This document shows positions 34,915-47,330 of a stretch of 64,000 bases of DNA, in pieces. The notes beneath the pieces are model-generated. The model was not told where the DNA came from. It saw only the letters and a list, made by a program, of their open reading frames with translations, and did not search any database. The position numbers were made by a program, and so were the translations under genes. Source of the DNA: Chrysoperla carnea (Eukaryota > Arthropoda > Insecta > Neuroptera > Chrysopidae). Within the stretch, counting starts at the first letter, position 1, and each line of letters begins with the position of its first letter. The stretch covers positions 6,400,935 to 6,464,934 of the forward strand of contig NC_058338.1 of the NCBI RefSeq assembly GCF_905475395.1, written 5' to 3'.

Positions 34915-35290
34915 AGGCATGGGCCAGCTACGAGGGAGGACGAATCGCCAAAAGCCTGTTGGGTGAAGGAAACTCGCTCGGTAACAGAGCCGAGGAGATC
35001 TTGAAACAAAACAGAGCTGATATTAGAGTCATCGTAGAGTTACTCACAGGGCATGATAACCTGAACAAGTTCCGACATCAGATTGGAAAAAGACAATCTC
35101 CCGCGTGTGACAGATGCGGATAAAATTCAGAAGAGACATCGATCCACTTTCTCTGTTACTGCCCGGCGGTCATACAGCAGCGAAGGAAATGGTTTGGTCC
35201 GGCCATAGTCGAACCAGAAGAAATTAGGGAACTCAGCGCTAGGCAAATCCTGGGTTTCAGTACATCAGTTGGTTATAATAGCCACTGAAA
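34915..35290 (+). mobile_element. LINE 3' coding fragment with CCHC-like C-terminus
   Basis: The translation reads WASYEGGRIAKSLLGEGN, then VELLTGHDNLNKFRHQIG, CDRCG, a stop, then HFLCYCPAV and a stop after GFSTSVGY. The LLTGH and C..C...H...C.CPA pattern is the C-terminus of RNase-H-type LINEs. One in-frame stop makes it dead. GC content is visibly higher than in the surroundings. Confidence 0.75.
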
Positions 35291-35869
35291 AGCGTATAGA
35301 GTACAAGGGTCTATTTGCCTAGGTGGATTTTTGTTTTTGATAACATTAAGAATCCATCCCTTATGGTTCCAAAGTGTATATACCTCAAAAATGCTAATCT
35401 CGTTTTTTGGCTGATTTGGGTGACTGGCCTATAATTGTGTGGCTGGCAGTACATATAACTTGATTTTAATAAATAGACATGCGATGTGAATGCGACACCA
35501 TCATATGACCTTCATATATTTAACAACTATAAATAATGATAAGTCAATTAATTGTAATAACTATGATTTTAATTTGATCTCATTGTTTGATCATCATCTC
35601 TAATGTAGGAAGAGCATATACAATAACCTTTTAACTTACAGAGTGTCCTAAGACAAGTTAAAGGACAGGGTGTGCAAGATGATCATCACATATAAACACA
35701 CTTTAGTTAATATTTGGAAGGCTCTAAGTCACTCTGATAAACTTCCATGGCTCTGTGAAAGACGAGTGAATTGTGAGTTACCATTTACATGAAATATTCT
35801 TATCAATATTCCTCAAGTTTTAAGCTTTATAATCATACCAAATTAAGAAATTTCTCAGTCATTTTGAAA

Positions 35870-36445
35870 TTGTAAAAAATCGAAAAATTTTTTTAATCTC
35901 AAATTTCGATAAAACTCAATATATAAGGTGATTTTGACCCAAAAAGTTCAAAAATCGGGTGCATTTGTTGTGGATGTTTGACTAAAATCGATCCAAATAC
36001 TAGGATATCTCAGAAACCCTACATCCAATCATTAAATTAACCCGATTTTCATACTTTTTGGATCAAAATTACCCCATCCACCGAGTTTCATCAAATTCGA
36101 ACAAAAAAAATTTTTTTGCGTTTTTCTCGATTTTTTTAAAGGGGTACCCCTTAAAAAAATTGCAAAAAATCGAAAAATTTTTTTAATCTCCAATTTCGAT
36201 AAAACTCAGTATATAAGGTAATTTTGACCCAAAAAGTTCAAAAATCGGGTGCATTTGTTGACTGGTCGAATAGTTTTTGAGATACGGACTAAAATCGATC
36301 CAAATACTACGATATCTCAGAAACTCTGCATCCAATTATTAAATTAACCCAATTTTCATACTTTTTGGATCAAAATCACTCCATCCACCAAGTTTCATCA
36401 AATTCAAAACAAAAATTTTTTTTGCGTTTTTCTCGATTTTTTCAA
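35870..36445. repeat. Two tandem monomers (290 bp) of a dispersed palindromic satellite
   Basis: AAAAAGTTCAAAAATCGGGT occurs at 35941 and 36231, 290 bp apart. The dyad centre AAGGGGTACCCCTT is at 36139-36152. The unit is clearly related to the 307-bp array at 57370-58200 in a channel intron. Confidence 0.8.
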
Positions 36446-36936
36446 TAATTGAAATAAAATGAAAAACCGATATATACTCATTCAAAAATAAACTCAATTT
36501 GAATATATAATTGCAATTTTTCTTTTAATCTTTCGGAAAGAGTTAACATATATATATGTAATTTTTATTCTTTTTATTATCTCGATAAATTTTTTTTTAA
36601 ATCATATTTTCGAAAAAACGGATATAACATTTAAATAAATTCATGATCAGGTTCTGAAAATAATACTTTTCTTATTATTTTTTTCGTTGAAAATACCCAA
36701 ATATCGTTTAAATTTTACTTTTAAAACAGATACTATATATATAAAATATATACTTATATATATACATTTAAATAACAAACATCATGAGACACGGAAATTG
36801 GTTTTTCTTTTTTCCATTTCTCTGAAATACCACAAAGAATGTGGGTGGCAACATATTTTTAGGGATTCATTTCCAAAATAGACAAGGCTACGAAAAAGTG
36901 CATGAAAAATTAGTCTCAATTTTTCTAAACAAAGCC

Positions 36937-36957
36937 AACCCAACCCAACCCAACCCA
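36937..36957. repeat. (CCAAC)n tract
   Basis: Four 5-bp units directly before the truncated start of the dispersed repeat at 36957. Confidence 0.8.
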
Positions 36958-37325
36958 AAGTGTGATAAAAAACTATCAAAAATATTTAGAAAATCTTGTA
37001 GTTTATAATAATACCATAAAAATATAAGGTTGTCGATGATATAAAAACAAAATTTTAATTTAATTATGAGTTCATCGAAAATCCATCATTTGATGAACAT
37101 AGACGACTATAGTTAGAGTATTGATGATTGAAGAGAGATATCTATATTATCAAATTTATAAGCATCACTTGCACACAATACATTATATATTTTTGTAGTT
37201 GCGTGGTATTGTAAAGCTAAATATAACACATTATTTGACTACAAAGCATGTATTTGGTTTATAAGTATGTACCGTACAATAAACCAAAACTATTTTACAA
37301 TACTGTAGATTTACAATCACCTTAA
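36957..37325 (+). repeat. Roughly 500-bp dispersed repeat, copy 4, 5' truncated
   Basis: Begins at AGTGTGATAAAAAACTAT, midway in the consensus, and runs to the CACCTTA end. The truncation at a short pentanucleotide tract resembles a 5'-truncated retroinsertion. Confidence 0.75.
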
Positions 37326-39191
37326 ATAATCGCTGTTCGTGACCTTTGAGGCCATCCTATCTCTAAATATGCATGCATGCAACTAATTGTAGTACTAATT
37401 TATCCAACTTCCACAACAATTAATAATTAATCGACATTGTAGGTATATACTATTTTGTTGGATTAGACTTGAATTGACTGAATAATTATCCTATAATTAT
37501 CCTAATTTGTAGAACAATTATTGTAGGAACAACTTACTAGGAAAATAAATTTATTAAATATATATAGGAGAAGATTATTCCGTGTGGGTTTAATTGATTT
37601 TAATAAGCATATTTATGTTGACTTTGTTTTAATACGTTGCTTTGCAAATGTGGACTATTTTACATAAAGGGGAGACTATACAAGTTTGAATACTTCGCAG
37701 TAATACAAACGAGACACTTCTTGCCAAAAATACACAATAATTGCAGGCATATAACTTTAATATTCTTGATATTCTTGAAATTCTGCTTATAACTTAGAAC
37801 ATCCAGTAAAAACATTGACCCACATTTGAATTTGAACAAAATTTCAAACTAGTAATAAAGATATTACTGCGCATTTATAGGATATGTTCAAAATCAAATA
37901 AAAGTTTTCTATAAAATTTATTCGCAATAAATTTTAAGAATTAATAGCAGAGTTGATCGTAGTAAACTCACCTTGAAAATTCTAAAAATTACATCATAAT
38001 TTCATATAGTTTTTACAATAGTTAAAAAACAAAGGTTTATTTAACTTTAAAATTGTTAATAACGAAGGTTTATAAAGCAATTTGCACAAAAAAAGCGAGG
38101 GTCTAATAAGTTTAAATTTGTCAATTGGTGACAGTTCAATGTATAATTTACACTTTAAAAAAATGAATTTACACTCGTTATTATTAAGTTTTCTAATAAA
38201 AAGCCGTAGAATAGTATAATTTAATGAAATACCATATAAAATGTAAGTAATTAATATCATACAGTATGTCAACAAATTTGACAAGCCCGTACTATGATGT
38301 CACGTCTGTATAAAAATTTGAATTTCCGTTTTAGAAATTTTTAAATTTCCTCACTGAATTTGTACATTTATTAGTTAATTTTAAGTAATTAAAAAGATAT
38401 TAATTACTAAAATAATGGTTTAGTTGAAATGTCCAGTCATTAAAGCTACGAAAGAAAAATATTTGAACCAAATTTAAATTTCATGAATATTTGCTATTTA
38501 GAAGTGAATTAATTAATTCAAAAATAGTCCTGTGGGTGATTAGTATTTTTGGTATGCATTTTAACAAGGCCAGAAGGAAAGGATTTTTATAACGGATGGC
38601 GCTAATATTTGTAATTGCGTACAAATAATCCGCTTTTAGTTATCAGAAGAGAGGGCTTACTAAAGCCGACTTTTTAAACCAAAATAAATATAAGTATCAT
38701 AAGTTATTTTCCCTATAACATGAAATAAAATTGTACTGAAATGAAGCGCATATGCTATACTGTATAGTGGAGGTAAGAGGCAGAAGCCAATGGAAATACG
38801 TCAGTGACGTTAAATCATCAAAAATACGAGTGTTTTGTACGTGACACGTATTTATAAAACATTCCACAGCCATATAGAGAGCCATCAGAAAACCAATAGA
38901 TTTTATTTTAATGGAGGAATAAAAAAAAATGAAAAGAAACCAAATATAATCATCTATATTCTATGTATTTTAAGTATAGAAAAGAGAAGTTAGAAAACAC
39001 TGACTAGCAATTTATATTCCAAGTACATTCATCGTCTTGAAACTATAGAAATGTAGTAAATATGAAGAACAAATAAAATAAAGAAATTTTATATTTTTAA
39101 GTATTTTTGAATAATTTTTTTTGTAAGGAGGTTGTAATCCAGTAACTTTATACGTAAGAACTTGCGTTAAATTCGATAGTTCCGTTTTTTT
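37326..39191. other. Intergenic, nothing recognised
   Basis: AT-rich sequence with no convincing frame, RNA gene or element. Short open frames here lack any family text. Confidence 0.5.
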
Positions 39192-40050
39192 GCAGACTTG
39201 TCTTTGGTTAGGTTAGGTTAGGTTATATTGACTGTCCACAAAGGAAATACGTAGGCTATAGAGCCCATTGTGATAACATATATGTGTTTTACCACCTTTA
39301 CCGCTGATAATTTCAGAGGCTGAGTGCATCTCCTTCATGCATATACCAAGCACTACACCAGCCCATCGCAACTATTAATTAAATTAATTTTGTTTCGACG
39401 GCGAGAATCGAACCCGCTACCCTAAGCATACCGCGGCGGGAATTGGATACGCCTTAACCAACTGAGCTAATAGGGTGACGACAGACTTGTCTATGATGCT
39501 GGCCCAATAAATAATCCAAGTTTGTGAACTCGAGTGCCAAACGCAGCTTTGTCAAAAATCGAAAAAACCGCGAAAGTTTTGGCTTTTTTCAGTTTATGGC
39601 AATAATAAAGACTAGTTTTTGATACTACTTTTTCAGGACGTTTTTAAAGTACACTAAATTTGCTGACTTGAACACTAGAATTTTGTCTGTAGATCCAATA
39701 GTTTCTGAGGTAACGCTTTTTAAAGTGCAAACACTGAAGGCGTGAACAAAGAGGCAAAGCTCTGCTTTCAATGAGGATTTTGAAAAGGCGATGCTAGAAT
39801 ACATGACATCCATCTGATGCTTTGCCCCTTCCGCATCTGTTGTAAAAAATTGCACGTTGGTTTGAGATCGTAGTGAGGATAATCAGAAAAAACTAGTTCT
39901 ATTAAAAACTAGTTCTTTAGGATTATAATGGCCAAAATCTAAAAAAATCCGAAATTATCGCGGTTTTTTAGATTCTTGACAAAGTTGAATTCGGCATTCC
40001 AAGTCACAAACTTGAATTATTCAGTGAGACAACATCGTAAACAAGTCTGC
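39192..40050. mobile_element. Foldback element with about 110-bp arms, split by a SINE
   Basis: The left arm GCAGACTTGTCT...CCAAGTTTGTGA...AAAACCGCGA (39192 and 39484-39580) pairs with the right arm around TCGCGGTTTTTTAGATTC and ACAAGTCTGC ending at 40050. A SINE B lies in the left arm. Confidence 0.7.
39204..39481 (-). mobile_element. tRNA-derived SINE, family B, full copy with target duplication
   Basis: Minus orientation. The tRNA head is at about 39398-39475 (B-box complement GGGAATTGG is degraded, A-box complement CCTTAACCAACTGAGCTAA intact). The body ends in four GGTTA units at 39206-39225. An 11-bp duplication, CAGACTTGTCT, lies at 39193-39203 and 39482-39492. It inserted into the arm of the foldback element. 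Confidence 0.88.
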
Positions 40051-40936
40051 AAAAAATCAGAATTAGCAGATTTGACCCAAAGTACCATCACCGCTTCACC
40101 TTTTTGGCGTCAAGGCTACTGGACTATTTAGGCTTTTAGTAAAAATTTGTTTTTTATTAGGAATATTTTTACACGAAGTATTTGTCTAAATTTGGGTTGT
40201 AGATATAAGAAGACGGTCGGTGGTGTATTCTAGTTCTACACGAAATTATAAATAACGAAGATCACTTTCAAAAAAAAACTGCGAAAAAAAACTGCGAATC
40301 CATCACAAAATAACTTAAACAAAAGTTGCAGATTTTGATGGGGAACATGTTTTAACATCAGATATGACCAAGCTCCCCGGGTTGCTTGAATAGTTAATTC
40401 AGATTCGAAAAGGCACTTAAATTAGAAAGTTGATCCTTATAAAAGCAATCAAATTTTTTATTCAAAGCATTTTTTTGCGAAAATCGTTGACTTTCGTTGG
40501 GAAAATAATATGTCAATATTGCATTTTAAAATGATTGCTGATTTGACTAAGCTGTTTTCTGCAAAATATATAAAAGGTATTAAAATGATTGAATACCTAT
40601 TATTATTATTTAAATTTATTGATTTAATTGTTTGATAAAATATAATATATTGAATAAAATTTTATTAATATTATAGGTATATATTTTTAAAATAAATATA
40701 TATTATATATTTTATTATAATAACCTTCTGTTCTTGTGTTCAAAAGGTATTTAAAAAAGTTTTAAAGCTTTTTATAAGTAGGATATAATAATACACATAG
40801 ATTATATTTATATAGGCACCACTAGGAGCTTGTAATCATCGTATCGTCATTGAGTAAAATAATAATGTACAGAATGGATGGGAATAAATAATGTAGATAA
40901 TATGAAAAATTAACAGTGTGTTAATATTATTCAGTA

Positions 40937-41395
40937 CTAGCTGTGAACTACCCGCCTTGCTTTGCAACATCCCCACTTGCACCCCCCCTCCACATTTCCT
41001 TGCGTGGGATAACAGTTTTGTAATGTACACGTCATGCTCTTTTATTTGATACCCCACTTAGGTATATTTGTAAATATTCGATAATTCCTTCCCACTTTCT
41101 CGCTACACCTTTCTACCCTCCGAAGGTTAAAAGTAGATAAAAACAATAGATCTTTGAAGCTGGTTGTATATCGTGTCAATATTTGAGCTTAATCGATGCA
41201 CAACTTTTTTAGTTTTTGAAGCATATCCCTTTCAACCCCTATTTCAACCCCTTACTCTACTATAATATGGATGTATTATACATAAAAACCTTCCTCTTGA
41301 ATCACTCTATCTATTAAAAAAAATCCGTCGCGTAGTTTCAAAGATTTAAGCGTACAAAGGGACATAGGGACAGAAAAAGCGAGTTTGTTTTGTTG
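40937..41395 (-). mobile_element. Helitron-like element, longer copy
   Basis: The minus strand ends GGCGGGTAGTTCACAGCTAG followed by T. The 5' side shares the AAAGCG...GACATAGGGACAG core with 27006-27292. The 5' tip is less clear. Confidence 0.55.
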
Positions 41396-41741
41396 TCATA
41401 GCAAGACATAAACCTTAATGTAAGGTTTTTTCTGCATAGCTTTTCCTAATACACCATATACATACATATTTTATGTACAACAAAGTACTCCCGTTATGTA
41501 TAGTTGATTTCGCTCAAGAAGGTTATTTTTTTCGTTATTTTACGTTTTTCGAGTGTGTAATATAGACAGTCCATCTTACTATAGACTCAGATTTTTCCAA
41601 TATGCCTTATATTTTCATAATATTTTATATGTTTAGGCCCATGATGATGACTCATAGTATAAGAATCAGATTGTTGTAAAATATAATTATATCGTAGAAG
41701 TATATTATAATTAGTAATATTGTTGTTGTATAATGACATGG

Positions 41742-41764
41742 CATGTCATGTCATGTCATGTCAT
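41742..41764. repeat. (CATGT)n microsatellite
   Basis: Four CATGT units in a row. Confidence 0.9.
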
Positions 41765-41899
41765 AGCATGCTATATAGGTATAGGTAATAAATATATGAG
41801 TGATATGACGTAACAAAATAAATACATATCTATTGCCATTTTAGATAAGAGAATAAATTTGCATTCGATAGGAAAAATTTTGACATGTGTAACTTACGC

Positions 41900-42905
41900 A
41901 AAAAATGAATAGGGTTTATGTAGAGATGCTCGCCAACGAACTCGATTCTGTGCCATGGACTTGACTTCTCTCCAGAATTTGCCTTCTTCAGTAATTTCTT
42001 GCTCCAGGGTTCTTCGCCAGGAATGACGAGGTCGGCCCACCTTTATTTTTCCTTGGAGGTTCCACTCAAGTGCTTCCTTGGCAATGCTGTTGTTTCGCCT
42101 GAGTGTGTGACCAATCCGACCATATTTGCGTTGCTTGATAGTGTGTCAGGAGTTTGGTGACAGGTGTCCAGCAGGTTTTCATTGGAAATCGTGTTGGGTC
42201 AATAAATGTTGAGGATGTGTCTGAGACTACTGTTGATTAAGACTTGCAGTTGTCTGGTGATGCTTTGCGAGACTTTCCAGGTTTGACATCCATACAAAAG
42301 AACACTTTTAACATTAGTCTCGAATATTTTCAATTTAGTGTGTCTTCTGAGTTGGTGTGATCTCCAGATGGGTCGAAGTTGCGCAAACGCTGTCTTGGCT
42401 TTTCTGATTCTTTGTTCTACATCTTCATCAGTGCCGCCGTTTTCAGAAACAATACTTCCGAGGTATTGGAACTGTCGTACTCGCTCTATGGGTTGTTTGT
42501 TAATGATAAGATCTTCGTTGTTGGCGTTGTTTATTTTCAACTCTTTGGTTTTTTTTCGTTGATTTTCAGTCCCATCTTGTTACCTTCTTCGACTAGATCG
42601 TTTATTTTGCCTTTAATGTCATTGATATTATGTGACATAATGCAAAGATTATCAGCATAATCAATAGCTTCTAGTCGTTCTGTCATCTTCCACCTGATAC
42701 CTCTGCGTCTGTTTTCTTTGACCTTTTTCGCATCACTTTGTCAAGCACTATTAGGTATAGGAGGGGAGAAAGCAAGCAGCCCTGTTTTACACCAGTTTTG
42801 ACGGGAAAGGGGTCGGCAAGTTTGTTTTGGTGTGTAACCTGACACTCATACCCCTCGTAAGTTTCCTTGATGATATTTACCAACTTTGTATATTATATTT
42901 ATGTA
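41900..42905 (-). mobile_element. Non-LTR retrotransposon fragment: end of reverse transcriptase and C-terminal tail, dead
   Basis: Minus strand: 42883-42683 encodes the RT motif TGVKQGCLLSPLLYLIVLD; 42660-42620 encodes AIDYADNLCIMSH, where the canonical YADD has become YADN, losing a catalytic Asp. Then 42540-42199 reads QYLGSIVSENGG, RRHTKLKIFETNVKSVLLYG, and after frameshifts RKYGRIGHTLRRN and VGRPRHSWRR near 42060-41940. The pattern fits an RTE-like clade LINE, 5' truncated at about 42905. Frameshifts and the active-site change mean no function. Confidence 0.85.
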
Positions 42906-43544
42906 AATAAATGGTCTTCCCAAAAAAACGTGTTTTTTACGCTCGCAACTGGATATAATCCCTCGTCTTGTCTAATTCTAACCAACTAACATACTTACCT
43001 ACTGCGTTATATACTCTAGTATTGATATAGTTTTTTTTTTTTTTTTTGTAAGGATTAGATAATAATTTGTATGGTTTCATATAATTGAACAAATATGCTG
43101 ATTGTATTCAATTTGTTTCACCACTTCTACATTCACACTGCTTTCAGCCTGTTGTGTCCTTACTGTGCTTACTCCTACGCAATACGCTTCACAATCCCAA
43201 ACAAAACGTTTATGTAACTCTCAACACAAAATCCTTAAATTTCAAGGATATTCATTTGTTCATTTCACGCAAATTTCGAATGTTTGTGATTAAATTCACG
43301 TTTTAAATTGGAAATTAGATGAAAAATTTACAAATTTTTTTAGTATCTTTATCTTGCGTAGTTTTTAAGGTATTGTAACCCTGAAAATGAACGATAAATG
43401 AAATGAAACAGCATTTAATAAAAAAAAAGTCTTCCTTATCAAGAATGAAGGATGAAAAATACGTAAAACCAGATCATGGTGATTATTTAGATAAAAATTA
43501 ACAAAAAAGGGGTGGTTTTCAAGTCAACGCATATATTTTTTAAC

Positions 43545-43860
43545 CTCTGAATCCAAAAAAAGGGTGTCAATCTTGGTGTCTGTCTGTCGGTGGCATCGTA
43601 GTGCCTAAACGCATGAACCGATTTTGCTTTTTTTGTTTCGTTAGAAAGGTAATTTAATGGAGAGTATTCTCAGCTCTGTTTCAAGTGCGAGTTTAGGATT
43701 ACATACCCAGAACAACTAAAAAATAGTCGATAATACTCAAAATCGGTTCAGTTTGCAGAAGGCTCTAAGGAACATGGTAATTTAATAGAGAGTGTTCTTG
43801 GATATGTTTCAAGTACGAGATTAAAGTTCCGTCCTCCAAAAAAAATGTCGTGGATTCTTA
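43545..43860 (+). repeat. Family R2 repeat, third copy
   Basis: CTGTCTGTCGGTGGCATCG, CCTAAACGCATGAACCG and TTTCAAGTGCGAG match 7950-8100. An internal duplication of the GGAGAGTATTCT block occurs near 43800. Confidence 0.6.
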
Positions 43861-44229
43861 AATTTCGTAAACGGTTGTTTTTAATGTATAACCACACATA
43901 ACATTTTACAGAGAAGTTCAATTTTGATAATTCTTTATTATTAGATATACCTCGAAGTTTTACCCATATAAATTTGGAAAATTCTTATCCAAAAGGTGGG
44001 AAAACAAGCGTGATTTATTGTTCACTCACAGATTTAATGCTGAGCTATATGTATTACAAAAACTCACTAAAAACTAAAAGTATAAAATAAAAATTGTTTG
44101 CAAAAAATAGAACCGACGCAAGATGCAATGCGGTAACTTCGGTAGCCTTGAAACAAACTTCATAAGGCCTTCTATGATTGTTTCAAGGCCATACCTGTAT
44201 TTCATTAATAGATTTTGTCTTAGCGCCGT

Positions 44230-44545
44230 GAAAATAGCACTCCCAAATGCTAATTTTTATAAAACTCTGATTGGATTCGTTTGTCCATCGTTTGTCTACC
44301 CTACGTTCTACGAAAGTTATGATACAATTAATAATTATGACATCAGCACCTCCAGATGCTAATTTTCCTAAAATAAGGATAGCATTCGTTTGACAACGAT
44401 TTGTCCACATTTGTTCACCCTTCAATTTTAAATTTTAAAGAAATTTAAATAGCCCTCAACACCCAAAAACGCGAATTTTAACAAAATGCAAATTCCTTTA
44501 TTTTTGCAACGCGTTGTCCACGTTTTTTCACCCAATCACTGTGTG
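44230..44545. repeat. Degenerate tandem repeat, about 115-bp units, three copies
   Basis: Each unit ends in TTTGTCCA...TTGTTCACCC-like text (near 44295, 44415 and 44527) and begins CACC/TCCAAATGCTAATTTT. Heavily diverged. Confidence 0.5.
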
Positions 44546-44611
44546 CAGCCTATCCTTCAATATTTAAATTTTTTCAAAGGTATTTAATTTTTTATTGGTA
44601 AGGTATTTAAT

Positions 44612-45080
44612 AAAAAAACTTTTAACAAAAAGAAAATCGACTTCAAAAGAAAATCTTTTCCAAAACAAATTAATATGCACTAAAAAGTAAAATAATAACG
44701 ATAATATAATGAAGTTATAATTATTGCTATTTTTGGAGTCGGTGTCAGCCAAGGAAACAACTCTGAAAGAACAGTTTGCTACATTAGCTTGGCTGATACC
44801 GACTCCAAAAATAACAATAATTTTAACTGCATTATATTATCGTTATTTTTTACTTTTTAGTGCATATATATTAATTTGTTTTGGAAAAGATTTTCTTTTG
44901 AAGTCGATTTTCTTTCTGTTAAAAGTTTTTTTATTTTGTGATTTTTAGTGAATCTGAAGTACACTAACTAATTTTTCACTAAAAAAGAATCATCGAAATC
45001 GGTTGACGTGATATTGAGTTATTCGTCCTCTTGTCGTGCATAATGAATGCAAATTTAAGACTTTTATGGTTTTCTCATGG
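44612..45080 (+). mobile_element. Palindromic element, copy 2, bounded by a 21-bp direct repeat
   Basis: A perfect 21-bp direct repeat (44591-44611 and 45081-45101, beginning TTTATTGGTAAGG) brackets the element. Positions about 44612-44945 form a near-perfect palindrome with arms of about 150 bp (TCGACTTCAAAAGAAAATC opposite GATTTTCTTTTGAAGTCGA) and a roughly 50-base loop. A non-palindromic 3' tail follows to 45080 and matches the tail of copy 1 (12230-12365). A duplication this long suggests target-primed insertion and not cut-and-paste. Confidence 0.85.
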
Positions 45081-45649
45081 TTTATTGGTAAGGTATTTAA
45101 TATAATGAGTCAAATTATTTATGTGTGTCTATAAAAGGTAAATAAATAAATAATAAATATCAAAATATAGATTTACTTATTCGCAAATTTTTTAAATTAT
45201 TAATTTCTTAAAATATATAAATGATAAAATAAATATTTTCTACAATTTATTAGTAACCTATTGTATAGTTTTCTTTTGAAGATTAATGTGTCACCAAGAA
45301 ATTTACTAAAATGAAACGAAAAATCCGTTCCTAGTTTAGGTTGAATGTCCTTCATAGTCAAGTTCATAAAAACATGCACTTGTATATATGTACACTGTGT
45401 GTCACAAAAAATGCAAGTATTTACCATTCAAAGTGTTTAACATTTTATGTGAATTACATGTAAGTTATAGAATGCAGATTAATTGGATTATAAAACAAGT
45501 GAAAACAAACAATTGACTGAGTTAATTGTTGAAATACCATGCATAGTCAGTGTTGATTTCTTTATCACATTACACATACAAACATGTAACACATACATAA
45601 CTGATAATCAAGTATAGTACATATTATACAATGTCCGGCTAATTGACGC

Positions 45650-45935
45650 CCTCACAGGTAAACAGTGATGTTTACGACAAAATGTTTCAAACAAAAGTTG
45701 TTTAATTTTTGATAAGGAACATTTAAACTTTTGTTCTATCTATAACGGTTTACAAGATGGGTCCTACGGACCCAAGACTCTATTGACCTACGATGCTCAT
45801 TTACGAACTTGACCTCACTTTTTACGTCCTGAGTACGCTGAAAATTTCAGCTCGATATCTTTTTTCGTTTTTGAGTTATCGTGTCCACAGACGGACGGAC
45901 GGACGGTCGGACGGACAACCGGAAATGGACTAATT
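45650..45935 (+). repeat. Family R7 repeat, with GGAC-rich tail
   Basis: Collinear with 24860-25185; ends in several GGAC units (45891-45915). Confidence 0.6.
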
Positions 45936-46916
45936 AGGTGATTTTATGAACACCTATGACAAAATTTTTTTCCTAGCATCATTATTTTTAAGCGTTACAA
46001 AATTGGGACTAAACTTAATATACTATGTATATTTCATATATACATGGTATAAAAATTTTCATGGGAAATATGTTATTTTTACCATGAATCGAAATTTTGA
46101 CGATTTCTTAAAAGATTTTAATGCACTTTTACAAAAATTGTATTAGTGAAAAAAAAAAGCATAACTATAATGGTGAGGCTTTGATTCCGTTGAAAACTGG
46201 TAAAAATATTATCAAAGATAATAAATGAGATCTCTAGGATATTTCGCAATAGAATTCGATTTTTACCCCAATTTCCTATATCAATTTTTTGTATTATATA
46301 AATACGTCAAATTTCAGCATGGGCTTGTGGTCTAAAAGTCCGAACATTTCTAACTATCATTATCATTCGTTAATTGTTCTGACCATAATTCTGACAATTC
46401 GTAGAACACTTCAATCAAGTTGAATGTTTGATGATGACAAACGTTATTAAGTCCCAGATTTGTTCTATCTAATAATATTTGTGCAACGACCCGACCAATT
46501 TTTCATCCCCCTACACGCCCTCCATCCATCACTGCCTTAGTTAAATTTAAGTTTAAAATAAATTTTCTTAATAAGCGTATAGTATTTGTGCATGCTCATT
46601 GAGACATAATATACAGGGATATCATAAACAATATGACGTTATAAAGTCACTGGCTATATTTATCTTAGCACACTATTGGTCCGGGAGATAACAGGATTTT
46701 TTTCGGGATAATAAACATCAAGGTAATATTTCGTAAGTGGAAAATTCTTGTGAGTGGTAGGTACAACCTCTTTCAAGCGGCTTAGCCTTGTTAACAAATT
46801 CAACTTATAGCAAAATATAGAATAAACGGTCCGAAACATCGGACAAGACTTTATTATATTATAAAATTGATATATTATTCGTGTAATATTTTAATTGAAA
46901 GCAGCCAATTGCAAGT

Positions 46917-47330
46917 GTGGGCCTTCTCGAATTTTTCTGGATATGTAGCCTATACCAATCCTGGGAACATTTTAAGGTATAGCCTTGTGTCAAGTTTAAT
47001 CGAAATCGTTAGAGCCATTTCTAAGAAAACCCCAAAAAAAGTTTTCCCTAGGGCGTGGGCCCTCGAATTTTCCCGGATATGTGGGCTATACCAATCCTAG
47101 GAACACCTTAAGGTCTAGCCTTGTGAACAGCTTAATCGAAATCGTTAGAGCGGTCTTTGAGAGAACCCAAAAAAATTTTTTCCCAAGAGAGTGGGCCCTC
47201 TCGAATTTTCCCGGATATGTGGCTTATACCAATCCTAGGAACACCTTAAGGTCTAGCCTTGTGCCCAGTTTAATCGAAATCGTTAGGGCCCGTTTTGAGA
47301 AAACCCCAAAAATCCTGGTTTGGCCTAAAG
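46917..47330 (+). repeat. Minisatellite, three units of about 137 bp
   Basis: GTGGGCC starts units at 46917, 47055 and 47191. Each has GGATATGTGG, TATACCAATCC, AAGGTCTAGCCTTGTG and TTAATCGAAATCGTTAG. Units 2 and 3 are most alike. The open frames over it result from the repeat and carry no family match. Confidence 0.85.

Noticed and set aside
42338..42660. Plus-strand open frames over the LINE
   Set aside because: They are shadows of the minus-strand reverse transcriptase, whose motifs are clear.
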